From assembly GCA_951804985.1 (NCBI GenBank), contig OX638132.1, forward strand, positions 86,928,696 to 86,992,695: a DNA stretch of 64,000 nt, given 5' to 3'. This stretch comes from Dryomyza anilis (lineage: Eukaryota; Arthropoda; Insecta; Diptera; Dryomyzidae). The notes beneath the pieces were generated by a model. The model was not told the origin of the DNA and did not search any database. It saw only the letters and a program-made list of their open reading frames with translations. Of this stretch, positions 11,031 to 23,965 are shown piece by piece. The position numbers and the translations under genes were made by a program. How positions within the stretch are numbered: position 1 is the stretch's first letter; each line of letters opens with the position of its first letter.

Positions 11031-12394
11031 AAACAATTTCAAGTTAATATTAAAGATTTATAACAAAAGAAATCCGCTGTTTCAAATAAGACACAAAACG
11101 GCACGACAGTTACAAACGTATAACGTAATTCTCTTGATTGACTCATAAGTCATTTATTAACGGATTTCAGGAAATAACATGACTACAAAGATTGTTCAAA
11201 GGACACATACAAAGTTCAGTCGCGTGTGACACATACATCAAATTAATTTTCTTTCAATTAAATAAAAAGTTTATTCACTGTCACTTGATGCACGCACACT
11301 CAAACCAAAAAAAATAATATTTTTATATTAAATTTTAAATGCATTTCTGTTACGAAGATCAGTTTCGAAAACTTTTGTTAGTTTTTCTTTTATTTTATAT
11401 TTTATTCTGTCTGTGTGTATATGAAACAACGACTGGGCGGCGGCGACGAGGACAAAGAAAACGACAATGAGTCTGAGTCTCAGACTACGACTGGATTAAC
11501 GAGCACTCAAAGCGTAAAAAAAATAAAATAAAAGTCCATATTTTTGTAGGAGCGAAGTGTGAAGTCAAAGTGTATAGAACGAGTGCAAAAACCTGAGAGC
11601 ACAAAGACTTTTCGTTCATGCATCATAAATGGGGTAAGTTTCGCCCTGTTTTGTTCATTGTTGTATTGGTTTATTAAGGTTATTGCGAAAAATCCTTCAA
11701 ATAAAATATTAAACAAAAATATTTCGCAATGACAGCAACTCACACTAATGAATGTGGATATGGGTGGGTGACAGTGCCAGAAGTTCAAACACCCTTGAGG
11801 TAGGGTGTAACACGCAATATGACTAATGGAAATGTGCTGTGAAAATACGATACTTAAAAGATTTAATAATGATAATATTTATAAAACATTCTTCGGCACC
11901 ACAAGTTCAAAAATAATATAAAAAAACGAACATCTTTTTTAAATTAAATTCACTTAGAATGTTGCATAATTTTGGGAGCAGTACTTTTAAACTGTTAGAT
12001 TCAAACTGTAACATTCAAACGAATAATCCTCAGCTACTTTTTCATAAAAAATTGTATATAAGAATAATAAAAAAGTATAGTAATGTTGATAAATCATGGC
12101 TGTTTGTTGAAAAGGGTTATGAATTGGTCAGGTACAACGAAAAAACAAAAATCGAAAAAAAGAAATATAAAAAAATATATTTAAAATAAATAAAAAAATA
12201 TAAAATAAATAAAAAAAAGAAATTTAAAATAATAAATAAACAAAATTATATATAAAATAAAAAATACAATTTATTTAATATTATAAAATTTCATGCATGA
12301 ATCGGAGGATATTTCAATGGAGATTGGAAGGGAAGAATTTAGTTGTATTCAGGCGCTTTTAGCTTGAATTCAGTCTGACATTTTCTGCTGTTTT
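11031..12394. other. Unassigned; short GC-richer patch near 11,430-11,500
   Basis: Mostly AT-rich. A patch with GGCGGCGGCGACGAGGAC (about 11,436) stands out in composition but has no sustained open frame or recognised domain. Confidence 0.5.
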
Positions 12395-12600
12395 TATTCG
12401 TAAACAAATTTTCGTAAGTATACACAAGTTTCTTCGTAATATAACGTAATATTTCGTACATCACTTTTAGGAACTGATTTATTTCGTAAAAATATCGTAA
12501 ATATACAAAAGTTTATTTGTACTAAGTACGAATTTTTCGAAAAAGTCATAGAACACTTAGATAATTTTCGTAAAATAAAGAATTATTCTTTATAAAAATG
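12395..12600. mobile_element. TTCGTA-word array
   Basis: TTCGTA occurs about seven times, and TACGAA at least once, in about 190 bp (12,395-12,580), usually followed by AA or AT. The density fits the word-array design seen elsewhere. No clear termini. Confidence 0.4.
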
Positions 12601-14416
12601 TTGACTTACTTAGCATATATGTATAATCAATAATGATTATAAAAATAGTTGCCCTAAGTTTAGGATAATACCATATAAAGGAAGATAATGTATAAATGGA
12701 ATTTAATAAAGTTTGAAATTACTTGTACATTGAAAAAACCTACCAAAAAAACAAAAAACTAGGTTCGCAATTTGTAATCATTGTATTTATTAAATTTATT
12801 TTACGACCCTATGGCGCCGATATTTACATTTTGAATGTCGCCTGTCATGTCTGCGCGTGTTGTGCTGGCAGGACCAACGGCATTATGTCATTTTCACAGA
12901 GCGGGCTGGGCTATATGTTTTACACTTCAAAAACAGAGCGCACACACACTACACCACAAACATTTGAAGTTCAACATAAAATTCGGGTGGATTATTGATT
13001 TTCTCAAACTCAACTAATCCGCCAAAATGAAAAGAATTGTGTTCTGGGATCTGGACTGTCTGTAAACATAACAATTTTAATGTTGAGCTCTTTTTTGATG
13101 GCATTCCGTACGCGAAGAAACCAGACAATTTCTAATATGTTCTGGATGGTTTGAGAATTAATTTAAGCATTTCTTTTTATGTATGTTTGGCACTGCTTTG
13201 GATACGGTTTATTTTTGCGATGAATCATCATCATCATCAGCGTCATCTGTGGCTAAATTTTGTCGACATCAAAGAGGCTAAATTTAGAAAATGGCAAAAA
13301 AAAGAAGCACGTGTTATTGGAATGCTTTAAAGGCTTAAATAATAGGTGTATCGTAAATTTACTCAAATAAATTTGTCATTTTGAAGTTTAGTTCCTTTGT
13401 GATGAGTGATGAGATGGAACTCGTTGAAACCGGAACATTGTAAAATAAAAATGTTCAAAATAAATACATTTTATTTTCTATAAATTAAAATATCTCATTA
13501 AATCCGCATTACAAATGGGCCAGCAATATTTTTATATCTTTTAAAATACCACAGAATTATTATATTTATTTTGAATTTACAAACACGTTTTAAGGTTGGC
13601 AAACACCCAAAATTTTACGTTATATATATTTTTATATACATTATAATTTGATATAACCTGACATACAGCACACAAATGCGCATTCATTCATAAACAAATG
13701 AAATTAAATAAAATGTAATAATACATTTTTGCGCCTTACATGAACCTCCTGTCGCACGTTGTACCATCGGAATTACACTTTGAAAAAATACACCTTGTTA
13801 TATAGTTTTTGAGCAAACTTAAATGTGTCAACACTAAATATTCATTCATATTTTAATCGTTAAATACCAAATACCTGCGGAAATAGGTGTCAATTGCTCT
13901 AAAACGTGACCGTGACCGGTACCATTCACCCAAAAAACAATTTACCTATTTCAAGTTTAAACCAAATCCATTTTTCATGTATTCAAAAAAATTTTTCTTC
14001 AAATCAACGAATTTTTTCTTCAAATAAAATAAATGTGTGTTAACGTGAAAGAATTATTTTCTATGGAGCCATTTCAATTAGGTAAATATTTTTATTAGTG
14101 TTGGTACCGACTAAGAATAGGTCTAAAAGTCTGCATGTGCAGACGGATCGTGTCCATGCTAAACATGTCGCTAGTGATGAGAAAAGGCACTAGGTGGCGC
14201 CATACACACTCGAATTAATGCGTCTATAATTCGTAGACTGTTTTTTTTTTTGATACTGTTTTGATTTAAATACAGTATGTCATCCAAGTAATTATAATGC
14301 AAGGGTGGAATCATTCGTGAAATATGAATGAATGAGGGATAAGGTTAAATAAAATATAATGTAAATGTAAAATAAAATAACTAAAATTTGAAATATATAA
14401 AAAGTAACAATAACCA
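12601..14416. other. Unassigned; GC-richer island 12,810-12,960
   Basis: AT-rich background. 12,810-12,960 is compositionally distinct (GGCGCCGATA, GCGCGTGTTGTGCTGGCAGG) and open in two frames, but neither protein resembles a family I know. May be conserved non-coding host DNA. Confidence 0.4.
14187..14204 (+). promoter_or_regulatory. CTCF-like motif
   Basis: CACTAGGTGGCGCCA matches the AGGTGGCGC core reported for insect CTCF. Single motif, not tested; no other insulator evidence. Confidence 0.3.
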
Positions 14417-15078
14417 ATTGGGAAGGTTAGATCACATGGGTAATTTTAAATTTGGTGTTATTATGATAGTTAGGATTATCAAAATTATAGTCAGTCTAAG
14501 CCGACTATAAATACCCTACACATATGTGTGGTTACCATTCAAAGTGATATATAGGTCACCAGGGTATACGAATCCTGAAAATAACTACAAACATTCAATC
14601 GCTGAAGAATTTCCATTCATTTGATACCCATATTTACAAATGGATAGGTGTACCGAATTTCGATTTTTTTTGGGAAAACATTATTTCCATGTATTTGAGC
14701 ATGAGTCAATATATATTTGACCAAAAAAGTTTACCTAAGCACGTATACAGTAAAACTGAACTGTAGACGTAAATTTTATATGAGTTATTTGAATATAAAT
14801 GGTCAGATCACAGGTCACAATGGACCGATATACCTAATTTTTTCACACATACAGCGTAAATATATAAGCAATCTAAATTATGAGTTTAATTTATCTAACT
14901 CTTTAATTGTTTAAGTAGTAGGGATTTCAACAGACAGACAGACGGACATCGCTAAATGGACTCAGGAGGTCAAGCTGATCAAGAATATATATACTCAATA
15001 CCGGAGATGCTTCCTTCTGGGTGTTACAAACGGCGTACCAAATTGAATATACCCTTTCACTCTTAGTGTAGGGTATAA
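14417..15078 (+). mobile_element. Dispersed repeat, copy 1
   Basis: Runs from TTGGGAAGGTTAGATCACAT to TTAGTGTAGGGTATAAA. A second copy is at 45,038-45,654 on the same strand with high identity. Near its 3' end it holds CAGACAGACGGACATCGCTA and GATCAAGAATATATATAC, phrases I recall from widespread Drosophila dispersed repeats, but I cannot name the family. A 65-codon open frame (14,717-14,914) is shared with copy 2, but replacement differences outnumber silent ones, so it is not under visible protein constraint. Confidence 0.7.
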
Positions 15079-15989
15079 AAAAGAAATACTTAAATTTAAA
15101 AAGATATATATTTTGATACCGGTCACAGAAGAGAGTTTTGATGACCAGTTCTGTGATAGGTCAATGGTCTGTAGGAGGTTTTAATTAACCCCTCTCTAGG
15201 AAAACGTAATTTTAATGTTGCCGGTTTGTTTCATATAAAAGAGCCAGAACTAGTACCGGTTAACTATCTCCGAGAAACCAGTCGCGTGCCTAGTCTAGGA
15301 CCGGTTCATTTCCTTGTAGGAATATAATACTATTAAAATATTTGAGTTTATGTGAAAATAATATTTTGAACACTATCAAATCAATAGTATACTTTTTTCT
15401 CAGTGTACATACCTGTGACAGAGCCTAAATGATGAATTTTTATTATTAATATTCATGACTCTGACAAAGTTTAATGGACGCACATGCATACGTAGTAGAA
15501 TTTTATTTTATTTATTTTTTTTAGCGCAGTTTGACACAACGACGACATGAGGATAAGTGACAAAAACAAGGAAATTATGATATTTGTCAATTAAAAATTA
15601 TAAATGCTTTTAATGTTCTTAAATAAAGAAAAATCTTTATTTTTAATTGTTAAAAATATATATTGCGCTCATTTTTTTCAATTGCAGATGTTTTCAAGGA
15701 AAAATTATTCGAGGTACCTAATTAAAACAATATAATAAATTTATCTGCTAAAGATTGCTATTGAATTTGGAGTACTGCAATCAATACTAAAATCATCCAA
15801 AAGATAAATGACTAGTTGAATTTTTCCTGAAAGAAAAATTTGTTCAAATACAACACTCATTAAAAAAAAATCGTTTAACCAAAAGTCGGCTGAAATTAAC
15901 CACCTCATTTTGTAGAACGAAAAGATTCTTCGTCTAAAATTCCAGTGATTCCAGTGTTTATTTCGTCTTCATTTTTACTTTATTTAATA
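15079..15989. other. Unassigned; ACCGGT-rich patch 15,115-15,320
   Basis: ACCGGT occurs three times and related CCAGT/GCCGGT words several more within 200 bp, hinting at another word-array element. Remainder AT-rich without features. Confidence 0.35.
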
Positions 15990-16290
15990 CAAAAAATATA
16001 TTTGTGGAATTTCTGACGATTTTTTTTTCGTTTCGTTTTACAAAATCATCATCATATTGATGAATTTCGTTCTTCAAACTATAATTCATTTCATTAAAGA
16101 ACGATTCATAATATTTATAACTACAAAACATCAATGTTATGAATTCAATATCAATATAATGAATGACCGAAGAGTGTTCTTTAATATGATGAATCATGGT
16201 TTGAAGAACGAAATTCATTAATATGATGATGATTTTGTAAAACGAAACGAAAAAAAATCATCAGAAATTCCAGTGATATATTTTTATGTG
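15990..16290. mobile_element. Palindromic foldback element (ATTCAT family)
   Basis: Left arm about 15,990-16,079 and right arm 16,198-16,288 are near-perfect inverted repeats: both read, from outside in, GGAATTTCTGA, TTTCGTTTCGTTTTAC, AAAATCATCATCATATT and GAATTTCGTTCTTC. The loop is about 120 bp and carries more ATGAAT/ATTCAT words. The inner parts match the termini of the ATTCAT-word family. Confidence 0.85.
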
Positions 16291-16610
16291 AAGAATACGT
16301 CATTATATTAATGAACAAATACATAAAATACATCATATTGAAGAATGTTGTTTTTCAGACAATTTTTTTTATGAAAAAATAATATTTTCCGAGAATTTTT
16401 TTTTTATGGCACAACAATTATTTTCGATTTTATTTTCGAAAAAAAAAATTTTTTTTTTCTTTTTTTAATTTATAAAAAAATTAACAATAAATTGCAATTC
16501 AATGAATGAAATCATCCATATGATGAATCTGATAGTTGGTGAAAAAATTAATAATGTTTATGAATAAAATCATCGTATTGAAGATTTTTTTCTATGAATA
16601 AACGTTTACC
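16291..16610. mobile_element. ATTCAT-family fragment next to the foldback
   Basis: Contains family phrases TATTAATGAACAAATACATA, CATCATATTGAAGAATG, T-tracts joined by TTCGAA-like centres, GATGAATCTGATAGTTGGTG and ATGAATAAAATCATCGTATT. The terminal TTTTTTCTRTG is present only as TTTTTTTCTATG. Confidence 0.65.
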
Positions 16611-17377
16611 AAATTAAAAATTCATCGTACGATTTTATTTTTTATAACATGCTATTTTTACGAATTTTGAGGAAGGTATAATTTCAATGTCTTAAACAAA
16701 AAAAAAAAAGGAATATTTTTAATCACATAAGAACTATAAAGCAATTACATAAAAATTGAATTATAATAATAGATTTAGCAATATTAATCATACAAAATAG
16801 TAAAATCAATTTTGTATTTTATCAAAAATAGTAAGCTGTACATAATCATTGCCAGATCATGCTAACTGACTAGGATAATTATAGTAATAACCCAATATAT
16901 TAAAATAAGTCCCAACATTTGCATGACATTCTATTTTAGTTCATAAAGTCAAAACGGTTTAGTACCTATATTAGAAAACCTATATTAAAAATTGCATAGA
17001 TCGGATGAGCATGAGTACATCCACGTTTGTGTAATGTAGCATGTTTAATATGAAAATAAACTGCTAAAATATGAACACAAAAATAGGTACTGTAAAAATA
17101 TATAAATACCTAATTAAAGGATGTACAAGAGAAATACTATAAAAATTCATAGATCTAAACAGATTCGTTTGAGGTGGTAAACATGTCTAGGGAATGTGAC
17201 AATTATTTTGAAACGAAAGATTAAACAAATTTTACAAAAATGTATAAATGTACTTTCATAATAAAAATAAATATATTAATATAAAATACCTAATTTATGT
17301 AATGTTTTAACGTTTAATTAATGAACTTGAATGTATTCATATTTAACCCATACGTTGTTCTTTACGAAATACTTGTT
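16611..17377. other. Unassigned AT-rich sequence
   Basis: No repeat or gene recognised. Confidence 0.6.
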
Positions 17378-17545
17378 CATAATGCTCGATTTACATTGTA
17401 TCTTCTGTGAGTCTCACTGTATCTCCTAGGGGTGTATTTTTTCAAAAAATATACTATTTTTATATGAAAATTTAAAAAAAAATGCATCCCTAGGAGATAC
17501 AGTGAGACTCACAGAAGATACAATGTAAATCGGGCATAATGCTCG
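17378..17545. mobile_element. Hairpin element with about 52-bp stem and 11-bp flanking direct repeats
   Basis: Arms 17,387-17,440 and 17,481-17,532 pair almost perfectly (core CTTCTGTGAGTCTCACTGTA and its complement; mismatches only near the loop). The loop is about 40 bp of A/T. The 11-mer CATAATGCTCG occurs at 17,378-17,388 and 17,535-17,545, as expected of a target duplication, though 11 bp is an unusual length. Confidence 0.85.
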
Positions 17546-17636
17546 AAAATCTGAGAGAAAGTAAAAATTATTAAGAGGATTTTTTAAACAAACATGGATC
17601 AAAACGCAAAAAACGAAAGCATAAATTCAATGAATA

Positions 17637-18170
17637 CACAGAAAAAAATGTACATCATATTGATGAATTCCGTTCTTCAAACCATGATTCATTGTATTTA
17701 AGAAGTATTCATAATATTAATATCTAACGACATCAATGTTATGAATGGGATCATAAATATGATGAACGCTTGGTAACTGTCGAAAAAGCGTTCTTCAATA
17801 CATCATATTGAAGTATCTGAAGAAAACGTTTCATCATATTAATGAACAAAAACATAAAATACAACATATTTTACTTCATATTAAAGAATGCTGTTCATCA
17901 AACCAAATTTCAATCAAAATATTTATTTTTCGTTCATTTTTTGCTGTACTTCTCAGTTCTCTAGTAAATATAAGATATATATAAAAAAAAACAAAAAAAA
18001 AAACATTTTTGAGATTTTTTTAACATTTTTTTGATTTTTTTTTTTTTCAAAAATAATATTTTTTTCGGTTACCTTTTTTTTGACACATTTTTTTTCGAAC
18101 AATTTTTTCTTGAATAATTTTTTTTTTTTAAACAATTTTTTTTTTTTGGTATTTTTTAAATAAAATGTTT
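17637..18170 (+). mobile_element. ATTCAT-family element, copy A1 (right end missing)
   Basis: Starts CACAGAAAAAAATGTACATC, then CATATTGATGAATTCCGTTC and TTCAAACCATGATTCATTG. The subterminal zone is packed with ATTCAT/ATGAAT and CATATT-type words. The inner part (17,950-18,150) is T-tracts joined by TTCGAA-like centres. No TTTTTTCTGTG right terminus is seen. Confidence 0.75.
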
Positions 18171-19824
18171 ACAATTTTCTTAATGAGTGTTCAATCGGAA
18201 AAATTATGAATTAAAGTTATCTATTGTGAATTTGTTACCGTTTATGCGAAAGTAACGTAACAGTCCAACATTTGTAAAAATCAATTTCAATTCAAATCTA
18301 CAATTACATTCGTTTGTGACAATCATTTCTTTGCCATATATATTTTTATGCTAAAAAAAATGAATAAATAACTTAATCCCGTTTTAATCTCACAATTACG
18401 GGTTAACACAAATTTATCAAATCAGAAACATGATAAATATTTCAAAATCGCGAACAACAACTGTCCGGATGCGCTTCATGTACTTAAATTTGGCAACACG
18501 AAAAGGCGGCGACATGTATTTATCATTTGGGCCAATTTAAATGCATTTTAAACGACTCTAATGGCGATAAATTGATTTATATCGAGACGTACTATGATGA
18601 AATGTCAACGACAACGGGCGACCGACGGCTCTAGACGATGCCTGAAAAGCAAAGAGATATCGACAAAGTTCATATATCGCATTAACAAAATATGTATAAA
18701 TGTTTCGTCAAAATGTTTTTCAACTTTTTGTGTTTTCTGACAAAATAACTCGCATTGTCATTATTCTGACACTATTGGATGTTGGCCAAGAAGTAACATA
18801 TTTATTTATTTTCTACAAAGCAAATACTAATTCATACAAATACTACAAAATGACGTAGTACATTCAGATGGTTTCACTCATACTTTACGCTATGGTCAAG
18901 TCGAAATTTTGCAGTTTATTCTATTAAATATGCCATTTAATAGAATAATGCTTTTTCGAATTGCATGTGCAAAGATCAGCGAAAACAATAAATTCCATGA
19001 GATTTCAACACAGGTGATATGATGATGATGACAAAGATTTCTATTTGTGGTGCGCAATTTTGAGTCATCTTTTCTCAGTGTATATGTGAGATGGGGCGGG
19101 CGGATGTGACAGTATTTTCCAAATTTAGACACTACTTTATGTGTAGTTTCAATTTTTAATTTTCGTACTTGAGTAAAATATTTAGCGGAAAAGGAAATGT
19201 GGAAATTTGTTTATAACAAAATTAATGCTATTTCAAATAAATAGTGTTGTTATTACATAGCTGGAGAAATACAGTTTTCTCACACTTTAATAATTAATAT
19301 TTTAAAAACTTGTTGATATAATTTAAAAATTTAAATACTATATTATAGATTAATATATTCTCATTACTTGATACAAATATTGGTTTCAACATTTAGAAAT
19401 TCCCAGTTTTATATAGATTTTTATAAAACAACTATTGAAATTATCAAAACTATAATGTTTTGCATTTTACAACGACAAAATGATTATGGAAATGTTGAAT
19501 TTGCACATAACATGAAACAACAAATGATCGATTGAAATGCAAATAACAAATCAGAGTTTTTTCAAGTGTGTTTCGACTATGTTAAGAGTTCAATAGAAAA
19601 CCGATTTAACCATTAAGAAAACAACAGTTCAAGGCAGCAGAAAATGTCGGAAAAATCAAATTGAATTTAACTCAATGGGAAGCCACAATTTACAGCAAAA
19701 TACAGACTTTTATTTATATCCAATAAATCAGTCAACCTGTAGAACATGCAGACGGAAACGTGTCATATCCGGGCACAAGCACTCGTTTTATGTTCTATAA
19801 TACACACACCAAATGCCAAATGGT
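18171..19824. other. Unassigned AT-rich sequence
   Basis: No recognisable gene. A slightly GC-richer stretch at 18,460-18,680 (CCGGATGCGCTTCATG, GACGACGGGCGACC-like wording) has no open frame of note. Confidence 0.5.
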
Positions 19825-20680
19825 TAGGTGAAAGGTCATGTAATACGTCATTTAAATGGACCGCAAATTGGAGAAGTATATTTTCTGAATGTACATTTCA
19901 AATGTCATAAACAAAACTAAAAAGAGTAGAGTAAGTTTTGATTGGGACTTTTCAAACAAAAAAAAAAAACATTTTAATTACTTTTCTGTACAAATTAACC
20001 AACGTACTGAGGATGCCCCCTATTCACAGAAAAAAATGTACTTCATATTGATGACTTCCATTCTTCAAACTTGGATTCTTTGTATTGAGTAACCATTCAT
20101 AATATCAATGACTAACGACATCAATGTTATGAATGCGATCATAAATATGACGAACTGTCGAAAAAGTGTTCTTCAATATGATGTACTGTATGTCCAAAAT
20201 ATGTTTCATCATATTAATGAACAAATACATAAAATACACCAAATATGTACATCATGCTGTTCATCAAACATAATTCTATAAAAATGTTTTAGGTAAAAAG
20301 GTCACGTGATCTAAATGGATCGTAAATTGGAGAAATATATTTTCTGAGTGCACATTTCAAATGTCATAGTCAAAACTAAAGTGAGTAGAGTAAGTTTTAA
20401 TTGGGACTTTTCAAATAAAACATTTTAATTACTTGTCTTTACAAATTAACCAACGCACAGAGAGGATACCACCTATTCACAGAAAAAAAAATGTGCATCA
20501 TATTGATGAATTCTGTTCCTCTACTCAAATCATGATTCTTTGTATGGAGGAACTATTCATAATATTAATGACTAACGACATCAGTGTTATGAATGCGATC
20601 ATAAATATGATGAACGCTTGGTAACTGTCGAAAAAGTGTTCTTCAATATGATGAACTCTATTTCAAGAATAAGTTTCATC
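19825..20680. repeat. Tandem segmental duplication, 453-bp offset
   Basis: The flank plus left end of an ATTCAT-family element occurs twice in direct order: TTGGGACTTTTCAAA, ACATTTTAATTACTT, CAAATTAACCAACG and CTATTCACAGAAAAAA appear at about 19,940-20,030 and again at 20,400-20,485. CACAG starts at 20,025 and 20,478. The copies have diverged by substitutions and small indels. Confidence 0.85.
20025..20285 (+). mobile_element. ATTCAT-family element, copy A2 (left part only)
   Basis: Left terminus CACAGAAAAAAATGTACTTC and about 260 bp of subterminal word array, ending CATGCTGTTCATCAAACAT. It is the duplicated half of copy A3. Confidence 0.75.
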
Positions 20681-21062
20681 ACAAAATTCTTTTTTTTTCC
20701 AAAAATATTTTATTTTCAGGCAATTTTTTTTTTTCGAAAAAAACATTTTTTTTTTCGAGATATAAAAAAGTATCGGTTTTCTTTTACTATTTTTTTAAGT
20801 ACATTTTTTTTACAAATAAATTAAAAAAAAAATTGTTTGAAATTTTTTAAAATTATTCATAGATATTATGATTAAATACATCAATATGACGATTCAAATT
20901 CATTGTATATAATATTTCGTTCATATATATACAAATAATGAATGCATTCATCAATATGTCATTTAATGAACGGTGGTATCAATATGATGAATCTGGTAAT
21001 TGGCTAAAAAATTCATAATATTTATGAATAAGTTCATCATATTGATGATTTTTTTTTCTGTG
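20478..21062 (+). mobile_element. ATTCAT-family element, copy A3 (both termini)
   Basis: 585 bp. Left end CACAGAAAAAAAAATGTGC, right end GATGATTTTTTTTTCTGTG. Left and right subterminal zones carry ATTCAT/ATGAAT words and the imperfect palindrome CATATTGATGA. The centre (20,690-20,830) is alternating T- and A-tracts. No transposase; non-autonomous. Target duplication not evident. Confidence 0.85.
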
Positions 21063-22029
21063 TTCATACAATGCACCGTGTTCATAGTAGGGAAGGTTAG
21101 GAAGATGACTGGTAAAATCGAATAGTGCCGATGAATGTTTGTCCTAAATTTGGAATTCAAGAAACTTTTGAATTTCGTATAATTGTTATAATTGTCATAT
21201 AATTGTATTAAAATTATGTTTGAAATAAAAATGTTAACTTAATGTGTTTGAAAATTCTTTAAAGTAGGATTTTGTATATTTTAAACAATAAATTATGTTA
21301 CAGTCCTCATCGTGACCTTTCCGATCCTATATTGGTTTATTTATACATTTTATTAAGTTGTTTTTGGACTCGATTGTCTTTACATATATGTCACGAATAC
21401 TTACAAGGCTATCCGATATGTTTGTGAAATATGAACTTATTTATTTATGAGCTACGCTCATTCACTGTAGAACTTTCTACAAATGACTGAGTTTATAGGT
21501 CAATAAGTCGCTTCCTTTTGCGCTTCTCGTCCTTTTACTCTCTTACACTCCGTCATGTATGCCAAAGGACCAGTATAAAATATACAAATGAGATAGATAG
21601 CTAGCATTGGCACACCATTCAACGAAGGAGGAAAATTATAGTCGACCAACCATGAAATGACAATTATGTTTTAGTATATTTGAATTTCACAAATAAATGG
21701 ATATTTTTAGTATTTGGAGATTTGTGTTTTTATAATCTAACGACAGAGCAAGTGTAATGTTCAAAAGACTGATGAGAACTATAAAGTTTTTCATCTTTGT
21801 CAAATTAATAAATTATATCCAATCGTGTTTAAATAAGAGATGACACACTATGTCATCTGAACTTAAATCAGGTTTATTTTTGAATTACTTTGGACAAATT
21901 TCGTAAAATTACAATGTCCTAAAAATATCGAAATGTTCATTTTTACTATTCATACTATGTTTAATAATTTTCATTGCTAATTTTGCAGTGACTACGAGTT
22001 TTCGACTTATCTGCAGTACACATAAATTT
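21063..22029. other. Unassigned sequence
   Basis: No gene or repeat recognised. CAGTATAAAATATAC at about 21,571 is TATA-like but has no supporting initiator or transcript evidence. Confidence 0.5.
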
Positions 22030-22560
22030 AAAAAGTTACTGCACAACACTAGTAGAAATTTTATCATGATCAGGAACTGATCAATATATTTTTACCAAGT
22101 CTTAACCCTATCAGTAATACGGAGGGAAATAACTTATAAAATTCAGAAGAAGTGATAATGCAGCTAAACGAAAGCATTCTTGATTTTAAGAAACAGAGCC
22201 ACTTGGTTATCAAAAAATAACTAAGTGCAATTATTCTTGATATGCAGAAGTCTTTTATATCAAAGAAGTAAATTTGTTATTATTTTCTTCTCTAAATTTA
22301 AAGAACACGCGTTCGCTTAACTTCTATCTTGCTATGTCTGTAATATTTGATTTTGTGCTTTGTTCTGCGATGTCACTCTCTTATCGTGATCTGCTTTTCA
22401 ATCGATATATTAAAATCATGAAAGTAACTAAGAGCAAATATTCTTGAAATGCAGAAGTTTATTTCCGAAACATCAAAAAGAAATATCTAAGAAAAAATCA
22501 TTTTAATATGCAGAGGTTGATTTCTATATAAAAAAAAAGTAATACACAAAAAAAATAACT
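22030..22560. mobile_element. Possible word-array element (TGATCAG then TATGCAGAAG words)
   Basis: ATGATCAGGAACTGATCA at about 22,065, and further on TTCTTGATATGCAGAAGT, TTCTTGAAATGCAGAAGTTT and TTTTAATATGCAGAGGTT, each preceded by similar context, around a GC-richer centre with AACACGCGTTCGC (about 22,303). Ends unresolved. Confidence 0.35.
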
Positions 22561-23965
22561 TAAATTCAGTTCATTTTTATTTTCTTATTTGGAATTTAAT
22601 TGAATTTTTTTAATTTTTTTGTATATTGGTTATGTTCCGGCTGTCGCAAAAGTCTAAAACGATTGTCATGGATTACAATAGATATAGATAGCTAGATTAG
22701 GGCTATTAATAAAAATAATGTTTTTTTCATACGAATTCAAATCTTTCAAGGCAATTCAAACGCATTAAATTCATTTGAAAAGAAACCCGATTTTGTAATT
22801 GAAAAAACATTTGTTCACAAATTTCCATATGAAATTTGAACGGGATTTGATAGAAACCTGGAATATATTACTAGAATTTTTTTTTTTTTTTTGTTTTTGT
22901 TTTTAATGTCGAATTCCTATTTAGTTTTAGAAGTTTATTTCCCTCCTTGTACCCTAATGGGATAAATTTCTACTAGGGACAAACGTAGGGTACAAATAAC
23001 ATCGCAGTATGTGTAACTGCGTGACGTAACGTAACGCATTGCAGTGGCTGGCAAAGCAGTCAGTCAGTTTTTCGCATAGAATTTGGCACGCCAAAGCATC
23101 GTCGTAGCGACAAACTAGCAACACTTTTTTTTTTTGTTAAGTTATTCTTAGATCTGTAAAATTGGGTCAAAATGCAAGCAAGAAATAATTAGAAATACTG
23201 CTGCAAACTGCAGACAGACAAATTTATTTTGCAACACCACGCAGCAAAGTGATGAAAAATATAGAAAAATGTTCATATCGCACCAAATCAGCAAAGAACT
23301 TTTCAAGTTATGGTAAAAAAAAAATGCAAATGCCTGATAATGAAAGCAGAATGCTAAAGATGCACTTCTCACGTTGTCAGGGTTATGAAGTAGTAGCGTG
23401 CGTTGGCTTTTGTTTTAATCTCGAAGGTAAAGAGTCAAGTAAAAGCATTTGGATGCCGTCGAGAGAATTTAATGAATGTTATGTGATGTGACGGTCGGTC
23501 GGTCGGTCGGTTGATTATTCGCAGCAGCAAATTTGTTAATTTTCAATTACCCAATGCAACTTATGTACATTTATTAATTTTGTATAAGTTTTGTCAAATT
23601 CAGATATAACTTATTTTTTACGAAGGCAGAGGGTGGTCGGATTAGGAAAGTACATATGTATATTCTTGATTAGCATTACCTCCCGAGTAGATATAGCGAT
23701 TTCCGTCTGTCTGTCAGTTGAAATCACTATTACAGGAAAACTAAAAGAGCCAGATCAATGAAACAACGAAGTTAGCACAATTATACATCTACGGTATATG
23801 GTATTGCAAATGGGCATAATCGGTCAAGTGTGCCGTGTGAGACGACCACTTTGAATTTTACTTTATACCGGTCGTATTAAACTTTTTGGGTAAAAGTACT
23901 TTTAGTTTAAACCTTTAGGGTAAACGTAAGAAACATATGGACTACTTAAAACAGTAACACCACAC
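22561..23965. other. Unassigned; GC-richer stretch 22,990-23,110 and (GGTC)n at 23,490
   Basis: A CGTAACGTAACGCATTGCAG / CAGTCAGTCAGTTTTTCGC patch around 23,020-23,080 is more complex than its surroundings. A short GGTC tandem repeat lies at about 23,491-23,510. No coding signal. Confidence 0.5.

Noticed and set aside
14717..14914. 65-codon frame conserved with 45,226-45,492
   Set aside because: Replacement differences (about 8) exceed silent ones (about 3) and no family is recognised; conservation reflects two copies of a dispersed repeat.
17953..18135. Lys/Phe-rich frames here and at 25,687-25,875
   Set aside because: Read-through of T/A tracts joined by TTCGAA in the element cores.
21571..21610. 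TATA-like promoter CAGTATAAAATATAC
   Set aside because: AT-rich background yields many such matches; no initiator, downstream element or exon follows.
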